Part shown: in pieces, positions 36,199 to 48,040 of the stretch
How positions within the stretch are numbered: position 1 is the stretch's first letter
Layout: the number at the start of each line of letters is the position of its first letter
Origin: Pterois miles
Taxonomy: Eukaryota; Chordata; Actinopteri; Perciformes; Scorpaenidae
Assembly: GCA_947000775.1 (NCBI GenBank)
Contig: CAMQGK010000567.1
Location: 8,983,001 to 9,047,000, forward strand
Direction of reading: 5' to 3'
Length of the DNA: 64,000 nucleotides
The notes under the pieces: model-generated
What the model was told of the DNA's origin: nothing
Databases searched by the model: none
What the model saw: the letters and a program-made list of their open reading frames with translations, nothing else
Made by a program: the position numbers and the translations under genes

Positions 36199-36804
36199 CC
36201 ATGTTCGCTTCATAGAGGCCTGCTACTGTTACTGTTAGATAATCAGCAGGAGGCAGATTGAACAGCACAGGAAAAAAAGACCAAAACATAAGATAGAAGA
36301 TTGTGGAGAATGGAGGCAATATTACCAGAGAGAGGGAAAAAAAGAACAGAAAATTACGCAGAGAGCAAGATGCAAAGATGGTGACAAAGTCAGAAAGATG
36401 TGATTGTGGAACAATGCTGGTGGTCAAACTGTTTTCTCCCCCTCTTTCCTCCCTCCCTTCCTCTCCTCTGGCAGAGACTCATGCAGCGTTCACAGTGACG
36501 CAGATAAAAGTGGTGTGAAATGTGGGAAATTTTCAAAATGTCTTCCATTCATGCCGCAAGGCTTAACACAGTTCTAGTTGTTTTATAGTCATGTTATCAA
36601 CCAGAGCTTTTGGACAAGCGGTACATATAAAAACATGAAACAGAGCCACTGTTTTTCTGTCGATGTTGTCAGACAGCTGCATGAGTTAGAAATGCTGGTT
36701 TTATGGAGGATCGTAAAACTTACTACAGCACTGAGGTTCATCCGTGCTCAAGAGGTTAGTCACATACAGCAATGTAAGCGTGTTTTCAAGTGTTTTTTTG
36801 TGCA

Positions 36805-37801
36805 TTAAAGGTGCAGTGTGTAGGATTTGGTGGCATCTAGTCGTGCGGTTGCAGATTGCAAACAACTGAGTGCCTTGTTCTCATTCATTCAGGTCATATT
36901 CACTCTGGCAACAATTGAATCAAAGGCAACTGGACTTAGATTTGTCTCTGAGGACGTTTTGCCCCTTATCCAAGTGGCTTCATCAGTTCGTAACGCTACA
37001 GTCTGACAAGTCCCCACTAGTCTGACAAAACATCGAGGGCGAAACGTCTTCAGAGGCAAATCTAAGTCCAGTTGCCTTCGATTCAGTTGTTGCCAGAATG
37101 AATATGACCTGGATGAATGAGAACATTCACAAACTGAGTACCTTATGCTCACGCCTCCCTTTCCAAGACTGCGGTAACGTGAGCCACCGAGTGCAAAACC
37201 GTGGTAAGTCTTTCACTTCAGTCAGAGGCCATCCGTACCATAATAACACGCAACGAAAGTCTGATGGAGGCTGGCGGTACCACGGTGTTGCACTCTGCGG
37301 CTTCAGTTAGAGCATTTTCACAAGCGTGTCGGAGAACACCTTCAGGTAACGTAAAAACATGAAAGGCTCTCTCTAGAGTCTGGGCCGTTCTAGGCTACTG
37401 TAGAAACATGGCGGAGAAACACAACAGACTCCGTGAGGAAAACCTGCTCCATGTGTAAATATGAAGGACTCATTTTAAGTAATGAAAACACAGGTTGCAG
37501 ATTGCAATCAACTTAAACTTCTCCTGTGTGCCAAGCGTGTAGAACTACAGTGGTCAATGCGAAAATGCTAAAACGCTAAAGCATTAATGTCCCTATCTAG
37601 AGCCAGTGTTTGGTTTGTCTGTTCCTGTCTACTGTAGAAACATGGCGTCCAGCTCCAGATGTAGATATAAACGGCTCATTCTAAGCCAATGAAAACACAA
37701 CGATTCTTGGTTTCAGGTGATCTTACACTAATAAAAACATAGTTATGAATAATATATTCCATTTCTGCTAATGAATCACCTGAAATGTGATGTTTCTTTA
37801 A
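36805..37801 (+). mobile_element. TTAA-flanked MITE, copy C, split by a foldback insertion
   Basis: It opens TTAAAGGTGCAGTGTGTAGG and closes near TTAA at 37798-37801. Family phrases appear twice inside ('tggcggagaaacac', 'tagaaacatggcgtccagct', 'ttgcagattgcaa'), so this is either two tandem copies or one copy plus a partial duplication. The opening copy is interrupted at about 36870 by a palindromic element. Confidence 0.65.
36870..37140. mobile_element. Foldback element, 100-bp inverted arms
   Basis: The left arm (from 'ctcattcattcaggtcatat' to 'gaggacgttttgcc' at 36962) is nearly the exact reverse complement of the right arm ('gggcgaaacgtcttcagagg' to 'tgacctggatgaatgagaa' at 37125). The centre of about 75 bases includes 'atccaagtggcttcatcagt'. 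Flanking phrases 'aactgagtgccttg' and 'aactgagtaccttatg' could be a duplicated target. No coding sequence. Confidence 0.8.
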
Positions 37802-38667
37802 TGTGGACAGAGTCTCAGAGAGACAAAATGAAAGATGTGAAACTTGTCTTATTAACTAAGTAGTCCATGTTTGCATCGGCAGCCTGTGAGAGACAAGACT
37901 GCAAGCAAGCAAACACAAAGAAGTAAAAAATTCAGCAGCTGCACGCCTCTCACCATTTTTGTTTTCACCCTCCCGTTCTTCTTGCTCCACCCCCAACCTG
38001 GTCAGCTGTATGAGTGCGCGTAACCAGACCAGTGTGGTAAAGATAAAAGATCACACACTCACAGTCAAGCAAACACATGCTACTTTCCATTCCATTTGCA
38101 TCCTCAGATTTTCATTCATTTGCTTAAGCACCTGGCCACATGAGACAATGCTGGACAGACAAAGAGCCTGTAAAATGCACCCTGGAACTAAACTGAAAAA
38201 CTGAAAAATGGAGAAAGAAATCAAGCTGGGAATGGACTGTAAGATTTAGGTCAGGAGCTTGGCAACGTCAGCTGGGTTTGTCCCAATTAAACATACACAC
38301 ACAAATAAACAAAGAAGCCAGAGCCACCCAAACCCCACAAATCAACAAGGAAATGACCACTGGCACAAGTACTACACTGATAAGAGGGCCGTCGTAGCTT
38401 ATCAGCACACGTTCTCTCAGCTGATGAATTCACAAACACAGGCACACCTACGAAAAACACCCACACAGTGTACGCTCATTTAATCGCCTCATCAGTCAGA
38501 AACAAATATCTTATTATCAAGGTAACATCGGTATGTGTTTAAAAATATATTTTATCAACATATTTTTACGTTTGTTTTGTTTCTAAGATCAGCCATTCTA
38601 TGGCAATGTAAAAACTGAATGTCTGTAAAAAAAAAAAATAAATAAATAATAATAATGATGGAAAAGA

Positions 38668-39292
38668 CTTCATTTTACAGGTCTGCAAATTTCATGGTAT
38701 TTAGGTGATAATCAGCAAATAACCTATTTTAAACTTCTTTGGAATTACTGTCAAATTACCCCAATATTTATCTCAAAATTATTTATTATAAACATTAAAA
38801 TAACATGTAATCATTAAAATAGGGATTTTAGGTCAATACAAGACGCTTTTGATCAAGCGCAAATCTCACAATTGTGTGTTTTATTGTTTTATTATTGTTT
38901 CATTTTATTGTTATATTACTTGGTAGCTTATATTCTGATTCAGGAAGTTTTAAAAGAAATTTCAAAGAAGTTATTTAATTATAATATATAATATAATAAT
39001 TACCTAATTATCATTTACCAGCAGACATGGAAATAAAGCATGCCAATAAACTTTGTATTTTTGTCCTGGAAATGTATAAAATAAATTACCAGCTATTTAT
39101 TACTGCATAATGTTTGTAATTGATATAAAAGTCCAGAGTCAAGTCCTAAGTCAAGCCAAACAAAGTAATTTTCCATACATTTTTAATTCGTTTTTATTTA
39201 TTAATTTGGCAGTAATTACAAAGAAATGTCAAACAGGTTACCTTCTAATAATCACCTAATTACCATGAAATTTGGGGACCTGTAAAATGAAG
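38668..39292. mobile_element. Long-TIR MITE, 625 bp
   Basis: The left end 'cttcattttacaggtctgca', 'aatttcatggtatttaggtg' is mirrored at the right end 'cacctaattaccatgaaatt', 'ggggacctgtaaaatgaag'. The inverted ends are about 60 bases at roughly 85% identity by eye. The interior is very AT-rich and has internal inverted phrases ('attaccagctatttatta'). No transposase. Confidence 0.78.
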
Positions 39293-40899
39293 CGTTACCA
39301 AAATGAGAGTAAATTCATATTTATTACCTTTGTGAAAACATTTATAAACTTTCTTGAGGCTGAAATAATTTTGGCTGCCAAAAAATGAGATGATGGCAAG
39401 GGATGAAAATGTTTTTGTCAAATAAATAATCGTGACTGACATAACAAATGGCTGTGCGCAAAAGTAAAATCAGACAGCCAAAACTTACACTTTTATTTCA
39501 AACAGCTTATTCAAGGGTCTTAATCTTAGGGTTTTAAGAGGCTCAACAGATTTGACTTGACAGCTTAATAACATATTTTATGGTTTTGAACATGTGTCTG
39601 GAGCTAAAAAGGGAACATTGAAAAATTAAATTAAGAATTAATAGGCCAACTTTCCTGTTTGTGATTTCATTTCTATGGTAGGAAATGCAGTGTAGCGTTT
39701 TCGCGTGTCGAATGCGGAGGAAAAAACTCTTCTATCTAACACTGTCTGACCAGAAATAGGCTGCTAGCTAATCTTCCTTCCTCTACATAAACACTCTGAC
39801 AGTCGAGGACACACACAACTGGCTTCTCTTCCTTGGAACAAAAGATATTTTCTTTGTCATCACAACTGTCAATGCAGACACACCCAGACGTAGAGAGAAA
39901 GCAATGGTTATTTTTGGGTTATTGTGTTCAGGCAGCGAAGACAGCTGAGAGGGAGCACCATCGGCCAACAGCCGACCTCTGCTCTCTGCTGACCTCTGAC
40001 CTCTTCAGACTATGCGTGTGTGTTAACATGTACACATAGGCTCTCATGCCCTCAGCGCCGTGATGGAGGCTGTTTGAAGTGTGAAGGTTTTTGCAGGTCA
40101 AAGGTCAAGTGAGGATACTATCCCCACACAAACATGCCACCATCTCACGTTCACAGGCACCAACATTACGCTGTCCTCTACTTGAAAACAACATCAACAC
40201 GTTCATCAACCATGGCAGTGTTCTCAGGTTGAGATGTGAGGATGAGTTTCGTTTCTTTGAGGCAAAGATGGAGACGGTTTTATTAGTTTGGGAGCATGGT
40301 GGTGTATATATGGTGGGCGGTTTGAGGTGGGGGCTGGTGAGATGGAGGCATGAAGAGAGTTGATGTCTGGGATTCCTTTGCTGCAGCATGACCAAAATAA
40401 TCGCAGTATCTCAAATTCCAGTGGGACTGCATGTGTGTGCACATATGCTATTGAAAAATATCTTGAAAGATACCGCATCTAGAAATTTAACAGAAATTGC
40501 TTTCAGTTTTATTTACAAGGCATTTATTTCATTTATTATATTACATTCTATATTTATTAATTTTGATTTTTTTTAAAAAACAACTAAACACATAAATAAA
40601 ACAAGACCACTTACAACAAGAGTGACAGCCTCTATGTATATTATATTATATTGCACTATGAAATGTGTGTGATGTGTGTGGGAAGCTGGTGAGGGATCAT
40701 GTCCTTGTCCTGCTTTAGTGTCCTGGTTGGTCAAGGGGAAACCTGTGTGGAGGGAAGTGGGATCTATTCTACATGAATGACTCCCTCAAACTCTTTGATG
40801 CCACTAATTTCTTTACACATTAACACAATCAATATTTTGGATGTTGCAGCAACTTTCAAAGCCAGAGAGAAGATGCTGGTATCATATGAAATTAGCAGC

Positions 40900-41116
40900 T
40901 TGTCGCAGCGAAGGTTAAATAACGCTCCAAACTTGTGCTAAATTTGAAAAACTGGCATGGCCATTTTCAAAGGGGTCCCTTGACCTCTGACCTCAAGAAA
41001 TGTGAATGAAAATGGGTTCTCTGGGTACCCACGAGTCTCCCCTTTACAGACATGCCCACTTCATGATACATGACACACTGACAGCTGTGATCTATGATCT
41101 GAGCATATATATACAG

Positions 41117-41175
<59 letters not shown>

Positions 41176-41328
41176 AATCTGACAAATGACAAATCTCCAT
41201 TTACGTTGCATTCTTCACAGATAAAAAAAATTGTTATTATTTGCAATTAATCGCAATTACTAATTACTATTAACAATGGACAATCATGCAACTAATCATT
41301 AAATATTTTATTTTATTGACAGCCCTAA
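40900..41328 (-). mobile_element. MITE with GGGCTGTCAA end, inverted relative to 3.9 kb
   Basis: The reverse complement of 40935-41060 matches 4030-4180 ('ggggagactcgtgggtaccc', 'aacccattttcattcaca', 'aaggggtcccttgacctct'). The right end is 'ttgacagccctaa' at 41317-41328. An (AT)n tract at 41119-41174 sits inside, where copy 1 has none. Confidence 0.72.
41119..41174. repeat. (AT)n microsatellite
   Basis: About 28 AT units inside the MITE copy at 40900-41328. Confidence 0.95.
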
Positions 41329-43114
41329 GTTCAACACCGACAGTGTTGTTTTTTTGAGGGGTTCTTTGATGCAATTAACTCCCACATCAATATATTTCAT
41401 GAATACTTTCACACAAAATGATAATATTTGTCTGTGAAAAAGCGTTGTAATTTTTTTTTTTTGGAGCGAGGTTCATTTTCTGAGCTTTCGCACTGTGAAC
41501 AAAGGCATCAACCAATTATGTTGTGCAGAACCGGTTGAGCTGCACCTATATCTTTGAAACAACAACACAGAAGCTCTGTAGTCCAAACCAAGATGGCAAA
41601 ATTGACTTTCAACCTCCACTCCTTCAGTTCTTACATCTCACAATCAAAGCCGTAGTCATAAAATAGTCACTGGCGAGTATTTCACATTTTCGTGCTGTTT
41701 ATTCGTCACACCCCTGATGTGTAAAGGCCTTTAGATTAGAAAAAAATAAGAGAAAATAAAAATTAATTTGTTTTCTTAGCAGTGTGACTCAACTTTCATC
41801 TGACATTTTTATCAAGCGTATCCAGAAATGTTTCACTTCTTTGTCTGTGTGCATCTTCACACGTCTGTTTCTCTGACTCTTTCCTTTGAAAAATAAGCCC
41901 AAAACAAACAGTATTCAGTGCGATCTGGATGGGTGACTAATGGAGATTTGCATGCATTATCACTCAGGAAGTGTCCACACACAACAAACACACACACAAA
42001 AGCATGAACAGGAATGCATGCATGTACATGTACACAATGTGTTCCTTATGTTGGCGAGCAATGACTTTGCATAGTCTATGTTTGATGCTTGTGGGTGCAC
42101 ATTACTTCACATTATGAAAAGAGGAGCAGTCAACACAAATGTCACTCTCTCCAGACTCCGTCAGTATTGTGTGGTCACATACTGGAGCGTCGGCCAACAA
42201 GGTGCAGTTAAAACAGTTAAGACTGTCTCCGAGGGGATGACCCGACGTGATCGTAGCAGCTGAGAATTTCATCGGAGAGGCAGGAAAGAGGAGGATGGAA
42301 GGAAGAGGGGGGTCAGAGGCAGAAGAATGATGGAGGAGGATCCCACACCATACAGAGGTGATTGTTAAATGAACTCAACCTGTGACCTTCTGTCATGCTG
42401 CTCCTGTCTCTCACCACCAGGCCACCCTGACTCTCTCATTCACTTCAATGAGTCCACTGTGTTGGCACAGCAGGGCGCTGTCGTCGAGATCTCAGCCAAA
42501 CAAGTCCTCCTTATTAAAATAAAGAATACAGTATTTGAAATTGCTCTCCAGAATGACCCATATAACCATTTTCTGATCTGACATCCTACATTAGTTGGAT
42601 TAAAGTCAAACAATTTGTAGTTTATGGGAAGTTTGCTGAAACAACTGATTCTGTCATTTTCCTTGTGTTTTTCTCAGAAAACACAGGTTTAGTCCAGCAA
42701 AAAGGTTGACACTCTGTCAACTTCACTGCAGTGCAAATATGTCAAACTGCACATTCAAGTTACTTTAACTTGTACACACCTACTTAATGTATCACATGTC
42801 CAAGACACCTTAGCTGAACTTACATGAAGAACAAACATGCTGTTTCAGCCATTAAGTTGATTTAGTCACTGTGACGTCACCCATCAGTTTGTGGACTGCC
42901 GTTTTGAAGCCTCAAGTTCGGCATATTCGCCATCGCCATCTTGTTATTTTGCAACCAGAGGTGACGAGAGAGGATGGTGCTAGTGCTAGTTAGTGCAACT
43001 GAATAAGATATTTATAGGTGACCAAAATGTTAGAATTAACTTTATGAACTAAAAAACGCTGTGAAGGGGTTAAAGAAGTAAGACAAAAAGATGGACACCT
43101 TCCAGTCCGGATAA

Positions 43115-43330
43115 CGCCGTGGTACTCACAAGGTAGCCACGCCCTAAATCATCCCCTGCTTTATGGTCTGTTTGACTCTAAATGGGACCATAATTTACTA
43201 AATGAACATCATGCTGTATTGGAGACCATAAACTCATGTTTACAATGTTTACTGAGGTAATAAATCAAGTGAGAAGTAGGCTCATTTTCTCATAGACTTC
43301 TATAAAATCAGACTTCACTTAGCAACCAGA
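43115..43330 (+). repeat. Interspersed repeat, partner of window start
   Basis: Inverted counterpart of 1-226. The element probably extends left to about 42870, where 'ctgccgttttgaagcctcaa' and 'gccatcttgttattttgcaa' look like the usual family 5' portion that is missing from the copy at the window edge. Confidence 0.72.
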
Positions 43331-43798
43331 GGAGTCGCCCCCTGCTGGATATTAGAAAGAATGAAAGTTTAAGGCACTTCAGCATTGGCTTCACTTTTCA
43401 GACCTGGATGTTGTCCACTTGTATTAGCACTTAGTGGAAATGCTTACAAAATGAAATGAAATCCACAAACTCTTTGTTTCCCTCTGGGTTACATTTGTTT
43501 CACATGCAGTTCATTAACCGCACCATGTCCAGATCACACCCATCTTTTTTTCCATCAACAACTTACTTCCTCTTTCCTCTTCAGTTGTGTGACACCTCTA
43601 CCCCAGCACACACTTTCACCCAAACACACACACACAACTTCCTCTGTTAATCCTTATAGAAAAAGTGTGAGTTATGTTAAGGCTGGTGTGTGTGTGTCCG
43701 TGTGTGTGGCATTGTTCCCAGTGTGATGACTGCTTGTGCAGCCAAGGCTTAACTTTTGTGCTGAGTAACTCTGTGACCAAAATCTGACCTAAGTCTAT

Positions 43799-43800
<2 letters not shown>

Positions 43801-43854
<54 letters not shown>
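43801..43854. repeat. (GT)n microsatellite
   Basis: An uninterrupted tract of 27 GT units. Confidence 0.97.
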
Positions 43855-43855
<1 letters not shown>

Positions 43856-44094
43856 GCGTTGCAGTTGCTGAATGGACAAATTGTTGCCTGGCTTCATGAT
43901 GGGCTATCTAGTCTAGTGTATGTGTGTGTGACGGGTTGTCAGATAATGTCATCGCTCACTGTTCTTGCACAAACATTTGAAATATCTAAGTTAAGCTTAA
44001 TAATATGACCATAACCTCTTGTTTTATGACAGAGTGAACATTCAACAATTTATACACATTCATATATTTCTGCCATGGTAACAGCCTATCTGTA

Positions 44095-44390
44095 GGGATG
44101 CCAATGTTTCTTGGTGAGCCGGTCCACCACTTTTGCTAAAATATCTCAACAGCTATTGAATAGATTATCATGATATATTCTACAGACATTTATGGCCCAC
44201 AGAGGATGAATCTTACTGACTTTGGTGCTGCCCTGACTTTTCTTCTAGTGCCACCATGAGGTTCACATTTGTGATTATGAGCATAATGTCTTATCTTCAA
44301 TTAAATAGATTGCTATGGAAGTTTATACAGACATTCATACCCCCCTCAGGATGAATAGTAATCACTCGGATGAGTCCTTAAGTGTCACAG
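44095..44390 (+). repeat. Common teleost dispersed repeat fragment
   Basis: It carries 'aaaatatctcaacagctatt', 'gcccacagaggatgaat', 'gactttggtgctgccctgac' and 'catacccccctcaggatgaa'. I recall this phrase order from a very abundant teleost repeat family. Two partial units follow each other here. No coding sequence. Confidence 0.55.
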
Positions 44391-44819
44391 TCCCTGCCTG
44401 CCTAGTATGAGTATGTTTTTTTTTTTCTGCCACTTTCTTGTATCTTTGCCGGCTAAATCCACTGCTCTTACTAATGATGTACAACATTGATTTGTGTTTG
44501 TCATGGAACATGCTGCAGTGTAAGTTCATTGCAACTACCGGTACAAACATTTACTCATAAACTGCTCAATTTATTACTATCTTTATTACTTATCTTCAAC
44601 TGTACAATACAGACAATAATTTAGTGCAATAATTCAGCTGTGCAATAAGTTAATTTGGTATTATTACTGCATTTATCTATATGCATTCTTTATATATATC
44701 CATTTATACTATTCTTGCTTTTTTTACACACTTAAAGATAGATCCTATTTTTCAACATATTTCAATATTGCTGTTGTTGTAAATATTTCTTGTTTATATT
44801 TTCCTATGATTTCTCTAAA

Positions 44820-44821
<2 letters not shown>

Positions 44822-44911
<90 letters not shown>
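44822..44911. repeat. (AT)45 microsatellite
   Basis: Ninety bases of perfect AT dinucleotide, likely to be length-variable or collapsed in assembly. Confidence 0.97.
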
Positions 44912-44914
<3 letters not shown>

Positions 44915-44984
44915 TGCATTTCTATTCTAGACCGGGAGCAAAACGTAACTCACTTTGCACCTGGGGATCATTAAAGTATTTATT

Positions 44985-45240
44985 ATTTATGCATGTTCTC
45001 CCCATGTACACATGGGTTTTCTCCGGGTACTCTGGCTTCCTCCCACAGTCCAAAGACACGCTGTTAGGTTAATTGATGACTCTAAATTGCCCGTAGGTGT
45101 GGATGTGAGCATGAATAGTTGTCTCTATGTGCCCTGCGATGGACTGGCGACCTGTCCAGGGTGAACCCTGCCTTCACCCAATGCCAGCTGGGATCGGCTC
45201 CAGCCCCCCCGCGACCCCTAACTGGATAAGCGGTTGACGA
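44985..45240 (+). repeat. LINE-like 3' end repeat (CTCCGGGTACTCTGGCTTCC type)
   Basis: It contains 'catgttctccccatgtacac', 'ggcttcctcccacagtccaa', 'ggttaattgatgactctaaa', 'gatggactggcgacctgtcc' and 'agctgggatcggctccagcc'. I recall this as one of the commonest teleost repeats, often attributed to an L2-type LINE 3' region. The assignment to L2 is from memory. Confidence 0.75.
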
Positions 45241-45244
45241 CGGA

Positions 45245-45780
45245 TATTTATTTATTTCCTTGCTGGAGATGTCACGACTGGAGACACAACAGGAATGGAC
45301 TCAAATGCAAAACTCAAAACGAGGGCAGTTTCAAACAACCAGCGTCTTTAATCCAAAACAGGTCAGTACACGACAGAGCAACAATCAGTAACAGTGTCCA
45401 AATCACTAGGCAAAGGGCTAAGTCAAAAACAAGCAGAGATACGATACACGGGCAAGGAAACACGAGAGCACAAGGAAAAGAACGTGGGTACGAAACTTAC
45501 GAGAAGTGACGAACTGGCACAGGAGGAAGGGGAAGCACACATTAAATACTAGTGAGGGGAGTGATTAACTATACACAGGTGGACACAATCAGGGCGGGGA
45601 GAAGACGATCAGAACCAGGTGAATGGTGTTAGAAAAGATGAGGGCGGGAAGCATGCAAACCGGAAGTGACGTGACCTAAACTGAAACGGGAAGTAAACTA
45701 CAAAATAAAACAGGAAGTGAGAAACACAGACCATGCAAACATACAAACTAAAAACCTAAGACTTGACTTTTCTCACAGGA
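45245..45780. repeat. Probable dispersed repeat
   Basis: It has 'tgtcacgactggagacacaa' followed by a run of short phrases rich in 'aggaagtga' and 'cacacagg', and 'gtctttaatccaaaacaggt'. The layout resembles the 3' region of a retroelement family that I recall in fish. No open frame of note. Confidence 0.45.
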
Positions 45781-45976
45781 GAGGGAAGTTCATCCTGAAG
45801 GATCTGCTGTAGTTACAGCTTTCATGTCAAAGAGGTGCTTCACTCAGCTGTGGGTGTGACTACAGAGTTCACTCCATCACGTACTGGGAGGGTGTAGCGG
45901 CCGGATTGGAGTTGGACCTCCATATGAGTGACGTGTGCTTGAATTGTTTGCTTGTTTCCCTCGCTCTTCATTCTCC

Positions 45977-46290
45977 TCAACTAACTGCTGCTCGCCACTC
46001 TCCAGGAAAACCCCACCTGCCATCAGTCAGCTCACATCCCTGGATCCCCTCACTGCCGCCAACACTAGCCTGCAATATCAAAAACTCTTGCAATAAAATA
46101 CTTATTTTCACCTTGAGTCTGCATTTGGATCCAGACACAGAAAGCCTGACATAAACTTTTTCATCTTGTGCCATCAGTGTGGTGGTAGCTTCATATTTAC
46201 CATCTAAACATGAGGGTGGTATCCCATATCTCTCCACAAGATAGCGAATCTTGGCAGTATCGACACTGATCTCCTCCCTTCAGGGTTTTC
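45977..46290 (-). pseudogene. Unidentified coding-like fragment joined to repeat
   Basis: On the minus strand an open frame reads SVDTAKIRYLVERYG, IPPSCLDGKYEATTTLMAQD, EKVYVRL and then continues into sequence that looks like a retroelement tail ('tgcaataaaatacttatttt' on the plus strand). The first 45 or so codons have protein-like composition. I do not recognise the family. It may be an exon fragment or a piece of an autonomous element. No start, splice partner or neighbouring exon was found. Confidence 0.35.
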
Positions 46291-47199
46291 ATGTGTCTAC
46301 ACCACACCGTTCAGTTCTTAAGTAAAATCTAGTTTCTTTACAGAGTCTTGTTCTCTTTGGCTATGCATTTATTTACTGCTGTCACACTAACTGCCGCAAT
46401 AGGAGTTTGATTGGGCTCGCTCAGTCTAAAAATGCATGAAGTGTCCAATAGAGTTTGTTTTCTCCCTGAGCATTGTATACAGGGTAATATCAGCTTCGCT
46501 CTCCTTTCAAAGAGCTAATTGAACCTTTTTAGTGCTTCCATTAGAGGGTGTGGAGAGAATAGTTAAGTGCAAAGAGGAAGGATGTCATAGCCCTTTCACA
46601 AACTACTATTCCAAACTTAAGTCTGCAGCTGCGCTGTTGTTTTCCTCTGCTCAGGCTTTCATGTAGCCTCAAGGGACGAATTACACACCTAATGACACCC
46701 CTCTCTCTCTGCTGCACCCCTCTCTTTATGGCTTTGTATGCGTGTGTTGTGTCTGTGACTCTTTTGATGGCTATTTTTTCATCACACAATGTTCTGTCAC
46801 TCATGACATTTCTCACTTTGTGTTTGTCTGTCTGCATCAATAATATCGCGTCCTTATTGTGCATTTATAACAGCCTCATTGGTATCTATATATGTAGGAC
46901 AACATCAGACACATTTAATTGAAATATATTTTACCTAACATGTATATTTTTAATGTCATTTACGGGCTAAGAAAACTTTGCTTTCTTCCTGGATAATATG
47001 CATACTCAATAATGCACAAGTCAGTGCCCAGACAACACAGTAAAACAATTTAGTCTTAAAGGGGAACTACGCCCATTTTCAACATTCATTCATGTCCAAG
47101 TCCAAAAACACTAGTAAAGATGAGCAACTCTCTTCTAAATCCAAATCCACATTTTCTGTTTCACAGCTGAGAACTCTGATTATAGAATAAAGTTCAGCT

Positions 47200-47313
<114 letters not shown>

Positions 47314-47421
47314 GTTAAAAGTTTGGGTGAATATGTTTGTCAGTTAATGATAGACAGGCCAACACAAAGAAAATATCACATTACACACTCTCGACAGGGC
47401 AAACAATTGGGGGAGAGACAG

Positions 47422-47463
<42 letters not shown>

Positions 47464-47635
47464 AGAGAGAGACACCTAACACTTCTTCCTGTTCTTTGAT
47501 TGCAAAGCCAAACAAATGATACTCTGTCAACGATCACTTTCTCCTATGAGCCAATAAAACAGCTTGGTCAAAAAGTTTAAATGTGTTTGAATAGAAACAA
47601 CAGTTGGCCATAAAGACCCACATCCCAACGTTTGC

Positions 47636-47671
<36 letters not shown>

Positions 47672-47989
47672 TTGTGTGAGTTCCCAGAGTGAGAGAGAGT
47701 GAGGTTAGACAGGTGGAGACAATTCACAATTTTGACAGTCTAAGCATTTTTTAAAAAGCATTTTTAAAAAGCTGCCGGGCAGTTTATATTGGGACTGCCA
47801 TCCAAAGCAGGACTCTTAGAGTCTCAGAGATCTAAGTTATGTAATAAACTTTCTTTCCTTGTGGAAAGAAAATGAAAGGATATGAGAGCAGCTTCATAAA
47901 TGTATATCAGCCACTGATAAATCACTATAATCTAAGTGACCTGATGTCATATATAGCAATTCACTTTATGAATGATTTGCATGTTAACA

Positions 47990-48040
47990 GTAAGATAAGA
48001 TATTCCTTTATTAGTCCCACAGTGGAGAAATTTACAAGAG
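47990..48040 (-). repeat. SINE/LINE 3' tail fragment
   Basis: On the plus strand 'cctttattagtcccacagtg' is the reverse complement of the 3' tail of the tRNA-SINEs at 18.3 and 22.9 kb. Only this short piece is present. A (TTTA)n tract follows at about 48113-48160. Confidence 0.6.

Noticed and set aside
35891..36427. 178-codon minus-strand open frame
   Set aside because: It spans a (GT)n tract and low-complexity flanks; the sequence outside the repeat has no recognised domain.
42369..42581. Possible exon with frame reading HPDSLIHFNESTVLAQQG
   Set aside because: No recognised family, no partner exons, and the flanks look repeat-derived.
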